Shown piece by piece: positions 25,548 through 39,000 of a stretch of 64,000 nt of DNA. The notes below the pieces were generated by a model that was not told where the DNA came from, did no database searches, and saw only the letters and a program-made list of their open reading frames with translations. Both the position numbers and the translations under genes were made by a program. The DNA is from Acanthaster planci. Lineage: Eukaryota > Echinodermata > Asteroidea > Valvatida > Acanthasteridae. Each line of letters opens with the position of its first letter. Positions within the stretch are counted from its first letter, which is position 1. The DNA lies in assembly GCF_001949145.1 (NCBI RefSeq), contig NW_019091428.1, forward strand, positions 722,622-786,621, given 5' to 3'.

Positions 25548-25559
25548 CAACATGGCGGA
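25548..25559 (+). promoter_or_regulatory. TISU / YY1-like element at the AK9 start codon
   Basis: CAACATGGCGGA matches the TISU consensus SAASATGGCGGC at 11 of 12 positions, with the ATG as the AK9 initiator (25552-25554). TISU elements overlap YY1 sites and direct both transcription start and initiation on mRNAs with very short 5' leaders. An upstream ATG at 25536, in another frame, would be excluded from such a short leader. That would resolve which start is used. The transcription start itself cannot be seen. Confidence 0.55.
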
Positions 25560-27063
25560 GAACGAGGTAGGTTGGATAAAAATTCGAGTTCGCATAAATA
25601 GCCTTATTGACAGCTGAGAAGAGTGTTTAGGCCTAGGCCTAAACATTCTTCTCAGCTGTCAATAAAGATATTTATGTTTAGAACAGTCTTACAACACGTT
25701 GTATTTCGGATAATTGTAGGATGCATGCAGGGATTGGTCCAATCAAGAGCGAGTCTTTGGGCCTCGATCTAGGCCTAGGCCCTTATCCTAATCCAGATTT
25801 TCCATGTTAAATCATCATGATCATAGCCCCATTAATCTGTTAATGTGGCCCACGGTACGCTGCGCTCCCCTATAGCCACATGCCCATAGGCCTATAGGTC
25901 CACCGAATTTTTGTTGACTTTTTCAAGTGCTTTGAAATGAAAGCATTGTCACGATTGGAGTTGCTTGATGAGGGCCTATGCCATACCCTCTCCACTTCTA
26001 AATCAATCCTTCACTACGTAATCCTAGGCCTACTTTTCGAGAAATTTCCAGCTAGTTAGGCTTAATTTTTGAACTTCATACATTCGTGCTCGTTGATGTT
26101 GACAGCTCGAATCATCAAGTTTGTGACCCCTAAACCGTGACCTCACATTATGCAAACACAGCACCAGGCCTAAACTGCTCACTGCCATGACTGCCAGCCC
26201 ATGTGTGTGTAAAGAAACAGTTTCATAGGCCCTACACAGACAACACTAATATTCCCTTAAAATGTTATACATTCAGCCATCAGAAAGTTATAACATGTCC
26301 TAAAAAAGTGAAATTTAGCTAAGACACAGTTCCGAAGCATTTACTTAGAAAGCAAACCACATAGGTTTGTGCACAGGGGCATCAACTTTTGCTCATAATA
26401 TATGGAAGTCTTTCCTTGCTAAAATTTTTATAGCTTTGATTGTTTAAATCCAGTACTAGGCCTCAGTAGCAGGATATTTCATTTTCGTTCCTGATTTAAA
26501 TATCAGCTGCCTGCTTTTGTGTCTTTGGTTTTGTTTCATTTTGTTAGTGTCAAAGATTTTTAGTAAAACAAAGGAAGTCAAGACCCAGAACCACTTGTTA
26601 CGGATTGGCTGGGTACCTATTTCTACTGTAACCACAATGCTGAAAACACCGACTTGAGATGCTGAAAATACTGGATCAACAGTAGAAAAAAAAAACAAGT
26701 TGCAATCAGTGCACAGATCTATACCTATTGCTCTGTTTATTCTACGTGCACAAATTTCATGAAGTGAGTGGGAAAAGGGACCTGTGTTTTGTATTGATTT
26801 GGATTACTTTGCTGTAGGAAGATGCAAACTTTGAAGCGGCAACGCCCAGTGTCACGATAGACCTGGCCGAGACCAGGCCCAACACAATGGCCGCCTTCCA
26901 GTCGGTCACCCCCGGTGGGGGGATGACGGCAGCAGCCCCTGTAGTGGAGAACACCATTGAGAAGCAAATTATCAGCGTGACCAGCATGAGTGACATCGAA
27001 GCAGCTGAGTCGTTGACTGAACTGTTGCAACCCCTGGACGCCGACCCATTTGACGAGGATCAG
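25552..27063 (+). CDS. AK9: AK9 exons 1-2: N-terminal extension
   Basis: Exon 1 is tiny (25552-25566, MAENE, donor GTAGGT). Exon 2 (26818-27063) adds 82 residues ending DADPFDEDQ, both phase 0. The end of exon 2 aligns with the human stretch just before its first P-loop, but the preceding about 70 residues are extra compared with human. They form a Ser/Thr/Ala-rich, probably disordered tail. Exon 1 is called from the strong start context and the in-phase donor. Confidence 0.85.
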
Positions 27064-30000
27064 GTATTTCAGGCTCAACGAAAATACATGTATAATGTCA
27101 TTAGTTTGGGCCACATACCCTATAAACAGATTGCGTTTTCTTTTTTTCTGTTTTTTTTTTTTTTTAAAGGGCTATCACTCATTGAACTCAAAATTCAACC
27201 AACAACACTTAGTGTAAAGTTGAGCCAAATAGGATTTCAAAAAGAAAATGCTGATGGGAGAAACTGCTGGGCAAGGACATGAAACTGTTTCAAAACTCCG
27301 CCTTATCATCTTCACTAGAAAATTATTGATAATATCTGCCTCTCAATAACAGATCTATGTTTGTTGGGAACTTAACTTTGACTAGGAGCCATCCAAGTGG
27401 TGTGCAGTGACAAAGTGTCATTGCAGGTAGACAGAGGGTTTTGAAGTTATTGGTTGTCATTTCAGAGCCACATATCAATCAGGATTTTTTTGTAGTTTCA
27501 ACAGTCAATAAAAGGTCAAGATCTTTCGACCGTAATTTTTTCCACGAAAGGTATGTCCAAATGTTGTCAAGCCATTGTCAAAACTTGCATGAGACATTAT
27601 TCTTTGTACTTGTTAAGGCTCCCGGAAAGTATCAGGAGGATAAGAGTAAGAAGTGGTAAGGAAAGTGTTAAGACAATCCTCGTCTGAAATTTGTTTTTTC
27701 TTTGAAACTCGTCAGGCGGAGCTACGCTTCCTGCACTCCAAGCCCACATGCTTCATCGTCCTGGGCAAGCCGGGTGCTGGCAAGACGGCCCTGGCCCGCC
27801 GCCTGTCCCAGTTTTGGCGCTGTGAGCTGGTCCACGCCACCGACCTCATCCTCCAGCACCTGGACCTGCAGACAGAATTGGGCCAGCGCCTGCAGGAGAT
27901 CCTGCAGCGCGGTGGCGCTGTGCCCGAGGAGATGGCAGCACGGCTGATTGAGGAGAAGATCAACTCGCCTGAGGTGGTGCATCACGGTGAGTCGCTGATT
28001 TTTTTTCCTCAGAACTCCCTAGCATTCATGCCAAGGATGTAAGGCCAATTCAAATCCTAAAATATTTGAATATTTAGCCTTCCATTCTGTTGAATGTTCG
28101 TTTGTACCAAATTCCCACAAAAGCCGAAGCACAATAGGCAGTTTTTACAAAAAGTTAAAAAAGGAAAAACCATCAAGGAAAATTAATGTTCTGTCTTATT
28201 GTTTGGCATGTTTTTGGCTCCTCTAAATTACTTATAACAAAATCTTTTGATTTTGAAGGATTGAGGCAGTAGGCACACCTCCAAGTAACATTTCCAGGAA
28301 ATTTTGGAGGATTTTAGAGGACTGAGGACGAATCCAATTTTTTCACCCCTCCCAAATCGGAGGATTTTGAAGGATTGAGGCAGTAGGCACACCTCCAAGT
28401 AACATTTCCAGGAAATTTTAGAGGATTTTAGAGGACTGAGGGCAAATCCAATTTTTTCATCCCTCCCAAATATGGAGAAATTTTTTTTTCGGTTTAATGA
28501 AAATTTTAGTAGGAGAAAAGGCAATTGAGGTTGGATTGTTCCTTGACAGGTTATGTATTGGATGGCTTTCCATCTTTGAGCGAGGACTACATGAAGGTTA
28601 CGGACCAGCTAGAGCTAGTGAAGAACTGGAATCTCAAACCGGACTTCATTATTAACTTGCGGGTAAGAAAGACAGTAAAAAGGAATCCGTCATTTTGGAA
28701 TTATCCTCTATGGTGAACGATTTCTGAGGAAGAACAGTTCAGTTTCATGAAATAACTTCCTCAGGGCTCTTGCTACACATCTTTGTTTCTCAGAGCAGTG
28801 TATTATTGTCAGTATGCTAAGATGTGGTCATCATTTGTAGAATTTGACTTTGTTGCTCTGAAACCAGGATTTGTTTTTTAAAAATGGACCCAGTGAAATC
28901 TGGTCACCAGGTCAAAATCCTGTCAGAGTACAACAAAGACCAAATTCTTTGGCTGGCAACCAATTTTGGCCAAGCATTTTGCTGCTTTTAGCAGTTTGTT
29001 GTGCCTAGAATCTTCAAGAAGTTAGCTTAGCTGGGGAGAATACTTCTGACTTTTTTAACGCTTTTGACATATACTTATGCCTAGCACTTCAAAGAAATCA
29101 GCCCATCAGGGGATGACGCTTTTGACCCTTTTGATGTCAATTGCTCATACCTAAAACCTTTAAGTAATTAGCTTTTGAAGGGACAACACTTTTGACATCT
29201 GTATTTTTCTTGATATCACTTTTGACATTTCTAACATCCAAAATGTTTTCATATCAAAATAATTTGGCTTCCCTCAGATGCCAGACAAGGACCTGGAAGA
29301 TCGGCGGGTGGGCCAGAGAGTGGACCCTATCACCAACAACCTGTACACCAGCGATGTCTGGAACCCGGACAAGCCCGAGCCCAAGCCCAGCCACGAGGGC
29401 GAAGGGGAGGAGGAAGAAGAGGAAGAGGAAGAAGAGGAGGCGGAGGAAGGGATGGGCGAGGAGGAGGTAAGATGAGTCACAGAACTCAATAAGACTGTGC
29501 AAATTACTTGGCTGCGGCTGAAAGGTACACGCAACTCCATGGCAGGGTTGCCAATGTCATTGGAAATCTTGGAAATGCTGGGAAAAAGTTTTCCTGGTAA
29601 GTCATGGATAATTGGCCAAAAATAGGGTGCCAGAGGAAACGAATGAAGGAAAGTAATGGAAGTCAAGATCAAATGGCTGTCTAGTCTCTTTCAAGCACCC
29701 AGTGTGTTGATTTGTAAGTCTGGTTTTGATCTGATGCAGGGGGAGGATGAGCCCCGAGAGGAGCTGAGCTTTGAGGTCATTGAGCGGCTGGTGAGGAGAC
29801 CAGAAGACATGGTGCATCACGCACAGGAGAACATCGTGACTTACAAGGACAAAATGCTCAGGATGCTGGAGGTGAGGAACATTGCTGTCGAAGGATTCAG
29901 TTTTGTTAGTTGTTCTGTCAGCAATCTTTGCATGATGAACATGTATTACAAAAATGGTGTTGAGGAAAAAAAAGTGGAAATTTTTTTGTGAAATCCTTTT

Positions 30001-33000
30001 TTTTCTGTAAAAAGCTCTCCCTTTTTCTAGATGCACACCACATATGCATGACTGTGGCAGTTTACTGTGCACTGCTCATATGACTCTTTTAGAATTTGGC
30101 AACTTCCCAGAAACCAAAACAGGTCAGGTTTGTCAGGCAGAGTTGTCACAAGGTCATAGTAGTCTTTCCGTGATCTACATTTTTCAAGCTGAGGCCGTAA
30201 ATGAGGTCATACTCAACAAGCAACATCTTGACTGCATTTAGATGGTCAAAGCTAAGAATTGGTTTGGCTGTTTCTTGTCAGCAAATTTTTGGGGGGAAAG
30301 TTTGGCTGGAGTAACACACCGTGATGTAGTACTCAAATTCCCCTAAATGTGTAGTTTAGAGAAGCAACTGAACAAAGTCTTGGTTGTAAGGACTAAAACA
30401 AACCTCAGAAGAGGTGGTAAATGCCCCCTCCTCTTCCGTCTGCAGGATTACATTGCGGACCACCCCCAGCAGTACCTGATTGAGATGGACGCCAACAAGC
30501 CGGCCGCCGGCCTCTTCAAGGAGCTCCTGGCCAAGCTCAACACCTTTGTGCTGCGCCGGGCGGCCGTGCCTATCCGGCTGCAGAACCCGGACGAGGAGGA
30601 CCTCCCCGAGGACGTGGAGACGGAGGAGCTGATGCGCACGCTGGGCGGCACCAACATGGTGGCGCCCCGCTATCGATGGCGCCGCAGCCGCTGGGCCCGT
30701 GCCTGCCCCGTGGAGCTCCAGAAAGGCAACGTGGTACCGGGCAAACCCGAGTTTGCAGTAGGGTGAGTCTGAACTCTTTGTAGGGGCAAGTTTGGTTGTA
30801 GTTCAACTTCTGGCAGTGAGCCAGCTTGGTATTCCAACAGCCTGTGCCCAATTTGTGCATGCTCTAGTATCCATGTGACAACTCGTTTTCTGGCGATTCT
30901 CACCTTCAGGACAACCCAACAATTTTGTTTGACTCAAATTTCGAAGCTTCTCGCAGAGAGTGACACAGACTAAAATTACCTATATAGGAAGTCTTTCTTA
31001 CACGCTACAGAAGGATTGAGGATTGAATTTTGTAGAGAACCTTGCTGGATGTGAAATTCTTACCAAGTTTGACAGCCGAGGACACAAATATGTTACACAG
31101 AAGTGAGGTCCTTAAAGCAAGGATTGCACTCTTTCCACCCTCCTGGGCAGGTTCCTGGACAAGATCTATGTCATGTCCAGCCCGGAGGCCATGGAGAAGT
31201 TCCTGAAGAACCCCCGGCCCTACCTGGTCAGCCCTCAGCCCAGGCCACCCTGTAAGCTGTGTGTGGTGGGTCCACCCCTCTCTGGGAAGTCCACCATGTG
31301 TCACTTGCTCGCACACAAGTTCAACGGCAGGGTAAGTGTGCAGTGAACAGCCATGGCAAGAAAGCCATTGGGCTCTGAACGTGTCACACATTGATATCTA
31401 TTGCAAAAACCTAAAAAATAGTCACTGTCTTCACATAGATAATAACATTATTCTTATAGTAATGAGTCATATTAATTTTAATTCCATGTTAATATTCAGT
31501 GTAAATAAGTTCCTAGTGTCTTGAATCACTTTAAAAATGAACACTTTGGCAAGTTTCGAATTTCAGTTCCCATCTTATAAGCATATGAATTAACTTTTGC
31601 TCAATGCGTTTGCTTGAGCAAACTACATTTTTGTTCTTTTGAAGCTCAAACTCTGTGGCATGTGTGCGTTGTGACGCCTAATTATTACACAAATTTGCAT
31701 AACATTGTAGGTATTAGCATGGTTTGCTTGCACAGAATAGTGAGTCAATTTCATATGCATATAAAAGAGCAACATATGCATAAAAACTACATACATTTGC
31801 ATAACTTTGCATATATTTCTGCATAAAATTTGTTTATATTTGCATACAGGTGCTGGATCTGGATGAGCTGATCAAGTCCCGCATGGCAGTGCACAAGGCC
31901 AAACAGGTGGAGCTACACCGGCTGGAGGCGTTGGAGTCGGCCATCGCCACTGTCAAGGCCAAGCTACGGGAGAAGGAAGAGAGTAAGTCACCTCAAAGAA
32001 ATTGAAATTCATGATGGAAAAATTGAAATGGGCTCTGTGGCCTCGTTGGCCGAATTGTGGTCGGGAGACTGTTGATGACATTATAGAGACTGTAAGTGGT
32101 TGATGCCAATAAAGCTATTCGTATTGGGAAGAGGATGCAACACTGCTCTTGTTTATGCTTTGGGATACACTCAAGGTTAATGCAGATATTTTGCCAAAGG
32201 CAAATGTTTTTTCATTAAGTTGGCTTTACTCTGTTTGCTCAACTGGCTAGATCAGTTTGTATGGATATATTCTGGGCTGACCTATTTCTTCACAGTTTTG
32301 TTGATCAAACGGGGTTACAGTCTTTTATTAATTCTTTGTTTTGATCAATTTTGAAAGTCTCAAAATCTTCCAACCCTTTTTTGAACTTATTTCCACATTT
32401 TTGAGCTATGTTAGGTCTGTGTTTCTCATTGAATATCCAAATTGTTACTTTTCCTGAAAAATTGAAACAGCTGCTTCAGAGGGCGACGCGGATGACATGG
32501 ATGAACAAGGTATTGGGTCATGTGACCTCAAGCTTTCCGCAGCACCCCGCCCATTGATGTAACACAACAAACTCAGACACGCTTAGCGCTTGGTGTAAAC
32601 CATGCTTATGCCCCACTACACACCTTCCTCAAACCCTTACTCCACTCACTCTGCATCTGTTCCTAGCCGTATCTCTCTACTACTCCCATTCCCTCCCCAA
32701 CCACCACACCTACCCCACCCCAACCGACACCCTGCCCCCACCCCAATCTACCCCAACTGCCACCTTACCCCCACCCTAATTCCCACCCCTATCCCCACCC
32801 CAGTTCCCACCCCTATCCCTCATTTTACACCACAAACAATCACAAACGTATTCTTGTTCTCACCCCACCCTTGTCTTCACATCCCCTCTACCCCCAACCC
32901 CACCTCACCCCCACCTCCCACTTATCTCCACTGTCCTGCCCCCATCCTAAACCCTCACCTGTCTAACATTTTTGACACAGTGCGGAGTGAACTACACCAG

Positions 33001-36000
33001 AGTACTTAACAGTAATAAATGTAATCAGTAATTCTATATGTACATGTATGTACGTGAATGTATCCACACATGATTGCAGTCAACCGCATTGTGCCCCTTG
33101 TGTTCATCTCAGACTATGTTTTTGCAGTTCGTGTTTTGAGGTCATCGTTGCCAACAACCTCCTCCCCGCATCAATTGCATCGCTGCAAACCGTCTCTCAT
33201 TACCACTGTGGTGGTCCATTGATGCATTTTCTTCCCCAAACGGAATACGGTGCTTGTCTACCTATACATTACATTTTGACATACCTAGGGCATGAAATTC
33301 AAATGAATTTGGTTTAAACTTGTACTTAAGAGCATGATTTGGTGATTCTACGTGTTCTAAGTGCCAAGGAAAAGGTAGACACAAGTCTGTGTATGGCTGT
33401 TTATGATATTGAAATGCCCTACATAAGTGGGTTCAAATTTGTTAACATAGAGTGCAATGAGGCCACACCTACAACTTGAATCTTTTTCAAAGAAAATATA
33501 AAATATTACTAGCGCTGGGTTGTGTCTTAGCCTGCCTAACTTTACATCGCGTTAGCCCAGACTCTTTGGAGATGTCAGCCTGTTTTTTGAACGAATCCAT
33601 TTATTGCAGTAAGCATTGTAATAAGTGTTGCCCAGAGCCACTGTTTCATGACAGTCTGTCCGTTTAAGATCCAACACATCGCTTCCCACATTTTTAAGGG
33701 TCATCGGGAATTTCCAGTGAAATGTGCTGGATTCCTCTGTTTAATTAAAAGGGTGTCATTTGCAAAGGACACGCTTAAATTAAGATTTGATATCTGAAAT
33801 GCATTCTCGTTTTCATTAATTTCTAACATGCCTGTTTTGATGCACTGTTTTTTTGCTAATAAGTACTGCTGCATTGTTTGAATGGTTAGATGGGTCAAAG
33901 GTTAAACTCATAATGGGAATTATACTAACCGTAACTATGGTGTTGCCTCAATATTGTAACGCCTGTATGCTCTTGCCAGTCAGAGTGGAATAATATACAC
34001 AAGATATCGACTGTGATTTGAAAAGTAACCTCTGTAGAGCCAACTTGGTTAGTGCAATGAACTGTGATTCCCACATTCACGCCCAAGGCTTTCATTAAAG
34101 CCCCTTCAAATTTCAACTATAGAAAGAGCATATACTGAGTTTCTCTCTGCACGTAGTTGTTATCCTGACCGACAGTGCTTCAACTGTGTAATTAAATTCC
34201 AGGGTGCTGGATCTGCGCTCACAAAAGAGTAACTGCTCATTAACAAACTTTAATTTACCGGTGAAAATGCTCTTACAACTTCTTGTGAGCGTGAAAAACC
34301 CAGCCATGTACTCAAGCTGGTCATGAATACCTAGCCTTATATTCAAGCTGATCATGAATACCTAGCCTTGTACTCAAGCTGATCATGAATACCTAGCCTT
34401 GTACTCAAGCCGATCATGAAAACCTAGCCTTGTACTCAAGCTGATCATGAATACCTAGCCTTGTATTCAGGCTGATCATGTGATGATATTAGGGAGGTTT
34501 ACTAGCACACCCTATGCGAACATCAGTTAATATGCAATCATAAAAGCCATTTGTGTGTGTGTGTATGTGTGCCTAAACTGTCCACGCTCCAGTTTTTTTC
34601 CCCATAAGATGTTGCTAAGCCTCGCTATTTACCAATGCCTTAAGTATTATTTTGTAGTCCCTCGGAACCTTAGTCAGTCGAATGTAATAATGTCATATCC
34701 AGCCCTAAGTACGGTATATATTCACTGGTGCATCAAGGTTCATTAAATAGCAACATGCACTGGGGACGGACTTACCTCCTTCTGTGACTTTGCCTTTAGT
34801 AAACCTTGATCTATCACAGAAGAAATTATGATGTTCGTTTGGTCATTAAATGGTAACGTGATGGATCAACACCTCGGGGCTTAACATTCCACCGGTGATC
34901 ACTTCAGATTATTAATAATAACTGCCCCAATTCCTCATCCTTCCTTCATCCAACTTTGTAAACCAATCACCCCTACGCAGAAGAAAAGGAGAAGGCCGAC
35001 ACTGACACCGATGCTGACAAGGCCGAGCCAGAATCGGACCAACCCACTCTCCCCGAGGGGGAGAAGGAGGAGGACTCGGGCGAGGGGACAGAGACGGAGC
35101 GTGAGATGGCTGGTGGGGACAGCGAAGGTAGAGAGAGAGAGAGAGAAAAATCGTCGGACTTTGATCACCCTTCCTGGTTTGCTGTGGATTCCCTTCCCTC
35201 CATCCCACCTTATCCCTCCCCGTGTGTTGCTTGGTTTGCTGTGGACTTGTGGGACTTTCTTTGGTTGAGACACAGGTGGATCTGAGCACATGCACGTACT
35301 CACTGGCGACAGAAGCCGAGAAGGGGAGTGGCTCCCCCTGCATTTTTGACTGGGGCATGGCCCCCCACTCAAAGCAACTCCTATAATGGGGCGTGACCCA
35401 TTGGATTTGTCAATGTCTAATGCCTAGTGGTTTCACAATTATCCCCCCCTCCCACTTTGAAAAGCGCTCCGCCAGGGGCACAAATATGCAAGAGTTTCCT
35501 TTCATCGGGGTGTGAATAAATAGGTCGTACCCCCCCTTATGAAAGGAAATTCTTGCATATTTGTGCCTTGGCAGTCTGCCACCGTATGCACCGAACTATT
35601 ATTGTTGAACTCAGTGGTCATCGAATGCTCAGACTTTAGCTTCAGTTAACCACACTATATGGCCTTTTCCTCCTTCAGCTTTGGGACTTTGGTGACCAAA
35701 AGGATGGAGTTAATTTTAAAAAATTTTTTCCAAGACCAATTTCTTTTTCAAAATCTAACAAAAAATTCCTATTTACCCACTCCAAATCAAAATATTCGAC
35801 GAGAAAAAGAAACCAATAACTTGACTTGGCATCAATCTTGCTATAGAAGTATGTGGCACAGCTAATTTGTCAAGTAAATTTCCTGTCGATTTATCAGACA
35901 ATTTTTCTGTAGAGAATGAGTCAGAAATGGTGTACCGTAGAAGCAGTTTTGGTTGGTAACCTGGCTTTGCCTAGCAAACCCTGTTTACTGATAAGACTTG

Positions 36001-39000
36001 AAGCTATGCATGGTGGAAGTACTAAATTAGGTTAGGCTTGCGGTTGCACCATGTACAAGGCAGAATCTCTTTTATGAGTGTGTGGTTCTGAGAAGAACCG
36101 AGTTTTCATCATCAGTTCTTCTCAGAACCACACACTCATCAAAGAGATTCTTCCTTGTACGTGGTGCAACGGCAAGCCTAACCTAATTTAAACCCTATGC
36201 ACTCTGAATGCTGTGTGATACGGCTCACAAGAGTAAACTCCTGAATTTAATGCCCCGTGTACATTGTTCATTCGTGTACTCGGTTAAAGACCAATTCCTT
36301 GAAATTTAAAGCTCAGATCCACCAGTGTTGGCTCACTCACACATTCCAGTCTCTCACATAACGTGGCCATTTGACCAGCAGGCTTAGGCATGCCCTCATC
36401 AGACAGCTGTCGGCTCTACCCAGGGAGCATCTATGCTACACAAAGACCGTCACTGTCAACACTTTCAGTCTGGTTGCTGTGACCACTGTTGTCACTTCTA
36501 AATTCTGTTTGCTGTGCTGTGATTTTCTGCACCTCCATCATCACCATGGTGATCAACAGTGGTTTTGAGCACTTTGTATCTTTTATTTTACAGGTCAAAG
36601 GGTCGTCACTACTTTAATACCTTCCTGACGTGTTTTCTTGTAGTAAAGAGAAATTAATGATATACCCCAAATTTTGCACCATATGCTAGTCAGTTTACTT
36701 GCAACATGCACATAATGGTTGGCTCCGTCAGAATGAGAAAATACACAAAGTTTTTAATATCGTTTTGTTGATCATTCGTTTGGTAAATAAGCATTGCCCA
36801 CAAAAGTCGCATCAATTTCATCATGCAGTCTTCAACATGCCAACCGTCCATTTTATTGTGGTTTTGTTATATATCAGCATTTTCCCCCTCAACTTTTATA
36901 CCTTGTGTATTGTTTCAAATTAATTTTCGTCTTTCGTGTCACGAATTGTCACTCTCCGTCCAGTGTGATTCTGGCATCTCTTCAATCTGTATTTTTATTT
37001 ACTTTTTTGTTAATATGTCACTCTTTATATTAATGCCACTTACTTTCTGTTGAATTGCAGTTTGCCTTCTGTGTTGTAAAATTAACCTGTGGTAGATAAA
37101 TAGTTAGTTGTTCAATACAGACCTGAAGTAAAGGTTACTTCTCATGAGACATGAATCCTGTAATGCAGATTGTTTTCAAAATGATATACATAATACAATT
37201 TGAAAAGTATATAATGTTTGTCTTATTCATCATCATGATGTTTGGAACCAAAAACACATTTCCTGAACGTCACTTCCATACTTAATCCCTTCCTGAAAAT
37301 TTAATTTCCTCTGTGGTTTGAAATTTAATCAGTAATGTGGCCATATTCACCTGAGCTACCGGCTTCTTATCAAAAACACACGACTGACAGAATTTCTGCC
37401 ACAGTTTCTGTAAAAGACTCTTTGTAATGGACCTTAATGTCAATATTCCCTTTCAGCCTAAACTAATTCATCTTCATAAAAATGGAATTTCTGCACTGAT
37501 TGTTTAACAAGAAGCTTACACACCTGTAAAGCACATTCATTTTATTGAAAGTAGTGATTTTCTCTTTGAATCTGAAAACTGTCAAAAAGAATTTCTGTTG
37601 GGCTTAAGTTTTGTTGGGAATTTCAGTAAGAGAGAATTGATTGAAGAAATTATTCCTCTGATTCAAAATGCCCCATTTTTCATCACAGTAGAACGGCTGA
37701 GACCAAAGTAATCAATTTGGAAAGTCATTCGATGTGAATACTCACCATACATATTTATTCACACCATGCACAGATTTTGCAGATTAATTCACTGGCACTC
37801 TTTTTTCATATCACTTCATTTCATACTCATAGAACCTTCCCAAAGTGAAGGAGAAAAGAAAGGAGATGAGGGTAAGGCAGATTTCATCTCAGATCAATAT
37901 GTCCCTAATTTTTTATGACTCGAAAGGTTTCTTGTGCCGTGGTTTGTCGTGTCGTGGATCTGTGAACCCAAGGGCAGTAACAAAGAATAGAAAAGAATGT
38001 AACTTGGAACCAGAAGAACTCTGCAGACCTAAAAATGGTTATGTATGAGTCCATTATAATATGCTGATAATTGATGTAATGTGGTTTATACTTTGGGTCA
38101 TCAGACTGAATTACAAACTGTAAGAGTGAGTGAACTTAGTATTGCGTGTTTTCAAAATCTTTACAAATCTTGATCTCAGGCGACACATCCACGGTCAAAG
38201 ACTCAACCACCATCTCGGAGCCTGCCCCTTCCCAAGCCCTCACTGAGGCCACGACAACGGTCACTGCCCCTCCCCCGCCGGCAATCGAGGTGGACGAGAC
38301 TCACCCAGAAGTCCAGGCCATGGTGGCAGCTGCCGTCCAGGAAGCGGAGAAGCAGACCTACGCTCTGGCCCCTGAGCAGTACGTAGATGCCCTGGAGGAG
38401 GCCGTCACTGAGATCCACAAGGAACTGAGGCGGAAGGATCCCAAAGGACCCATGTGAGTAGCTTGGAACTCTTTTGCCATTCATTGTGAGGAATTCATTA
38501 GATCCTAAGGGACTCATGTGAGTACCTTGTAAGTAACGCTCTGAAACTCCTTGTTATTCCATGAAAATTTTTTTGAGTAATCCCTTGTAATTATTCCTCA
38601 TGTGCCACTCATTTTGAAGAACTCTTAAGAAACTCCTTTTGGGTAACTCCTTCTGAGTATCTCTTTTTAACTCCTTTTGAGTAAAACCTTGTTAATCCTT
38701 ATAACTCCTGGCATTAAAAGTTGATTAAGTCTTATGAAGCACTGTATGTAGTCAACTACTTCACACGACTCGCACAATACAGGTAGCCTAGTCTCTGCTC
38801 AAGCCACAAACCATTCGTGTGAACTGCAACATGCATTCCACAGATAGTGAAAATACCATGTTACTGTAGTGAAGGATAAATTGTATTCACAATTATACCA
38901 CTTGGGTTCTAGTTATCAGTGTTGTATAAGTGAGTTTATGTGATGTAGTCATCATGGACCAGATTGGACCACTGTCCTGGCTGATCAGGTCGGCCCGTAA

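Noticed and set aside
29274-29672. Ser-rich minus-strand frame
   Set aside because: Complement of the Glu-coding run in AK9 exon 5; the plus-strand reading matches AK9.
32602-33009. Pro/His/Thr-rich 135-codon frame
   Set aside because: Artefact of the C-rich low-complexity tract in AK9 intron 10.
33476-33667. 63-codon frame that looks like a small secreted Cys-rich peptide
   Set aside because: It begins with TTG and not ATG, lies in an AK9 intron and has no codon bias or supporting context.
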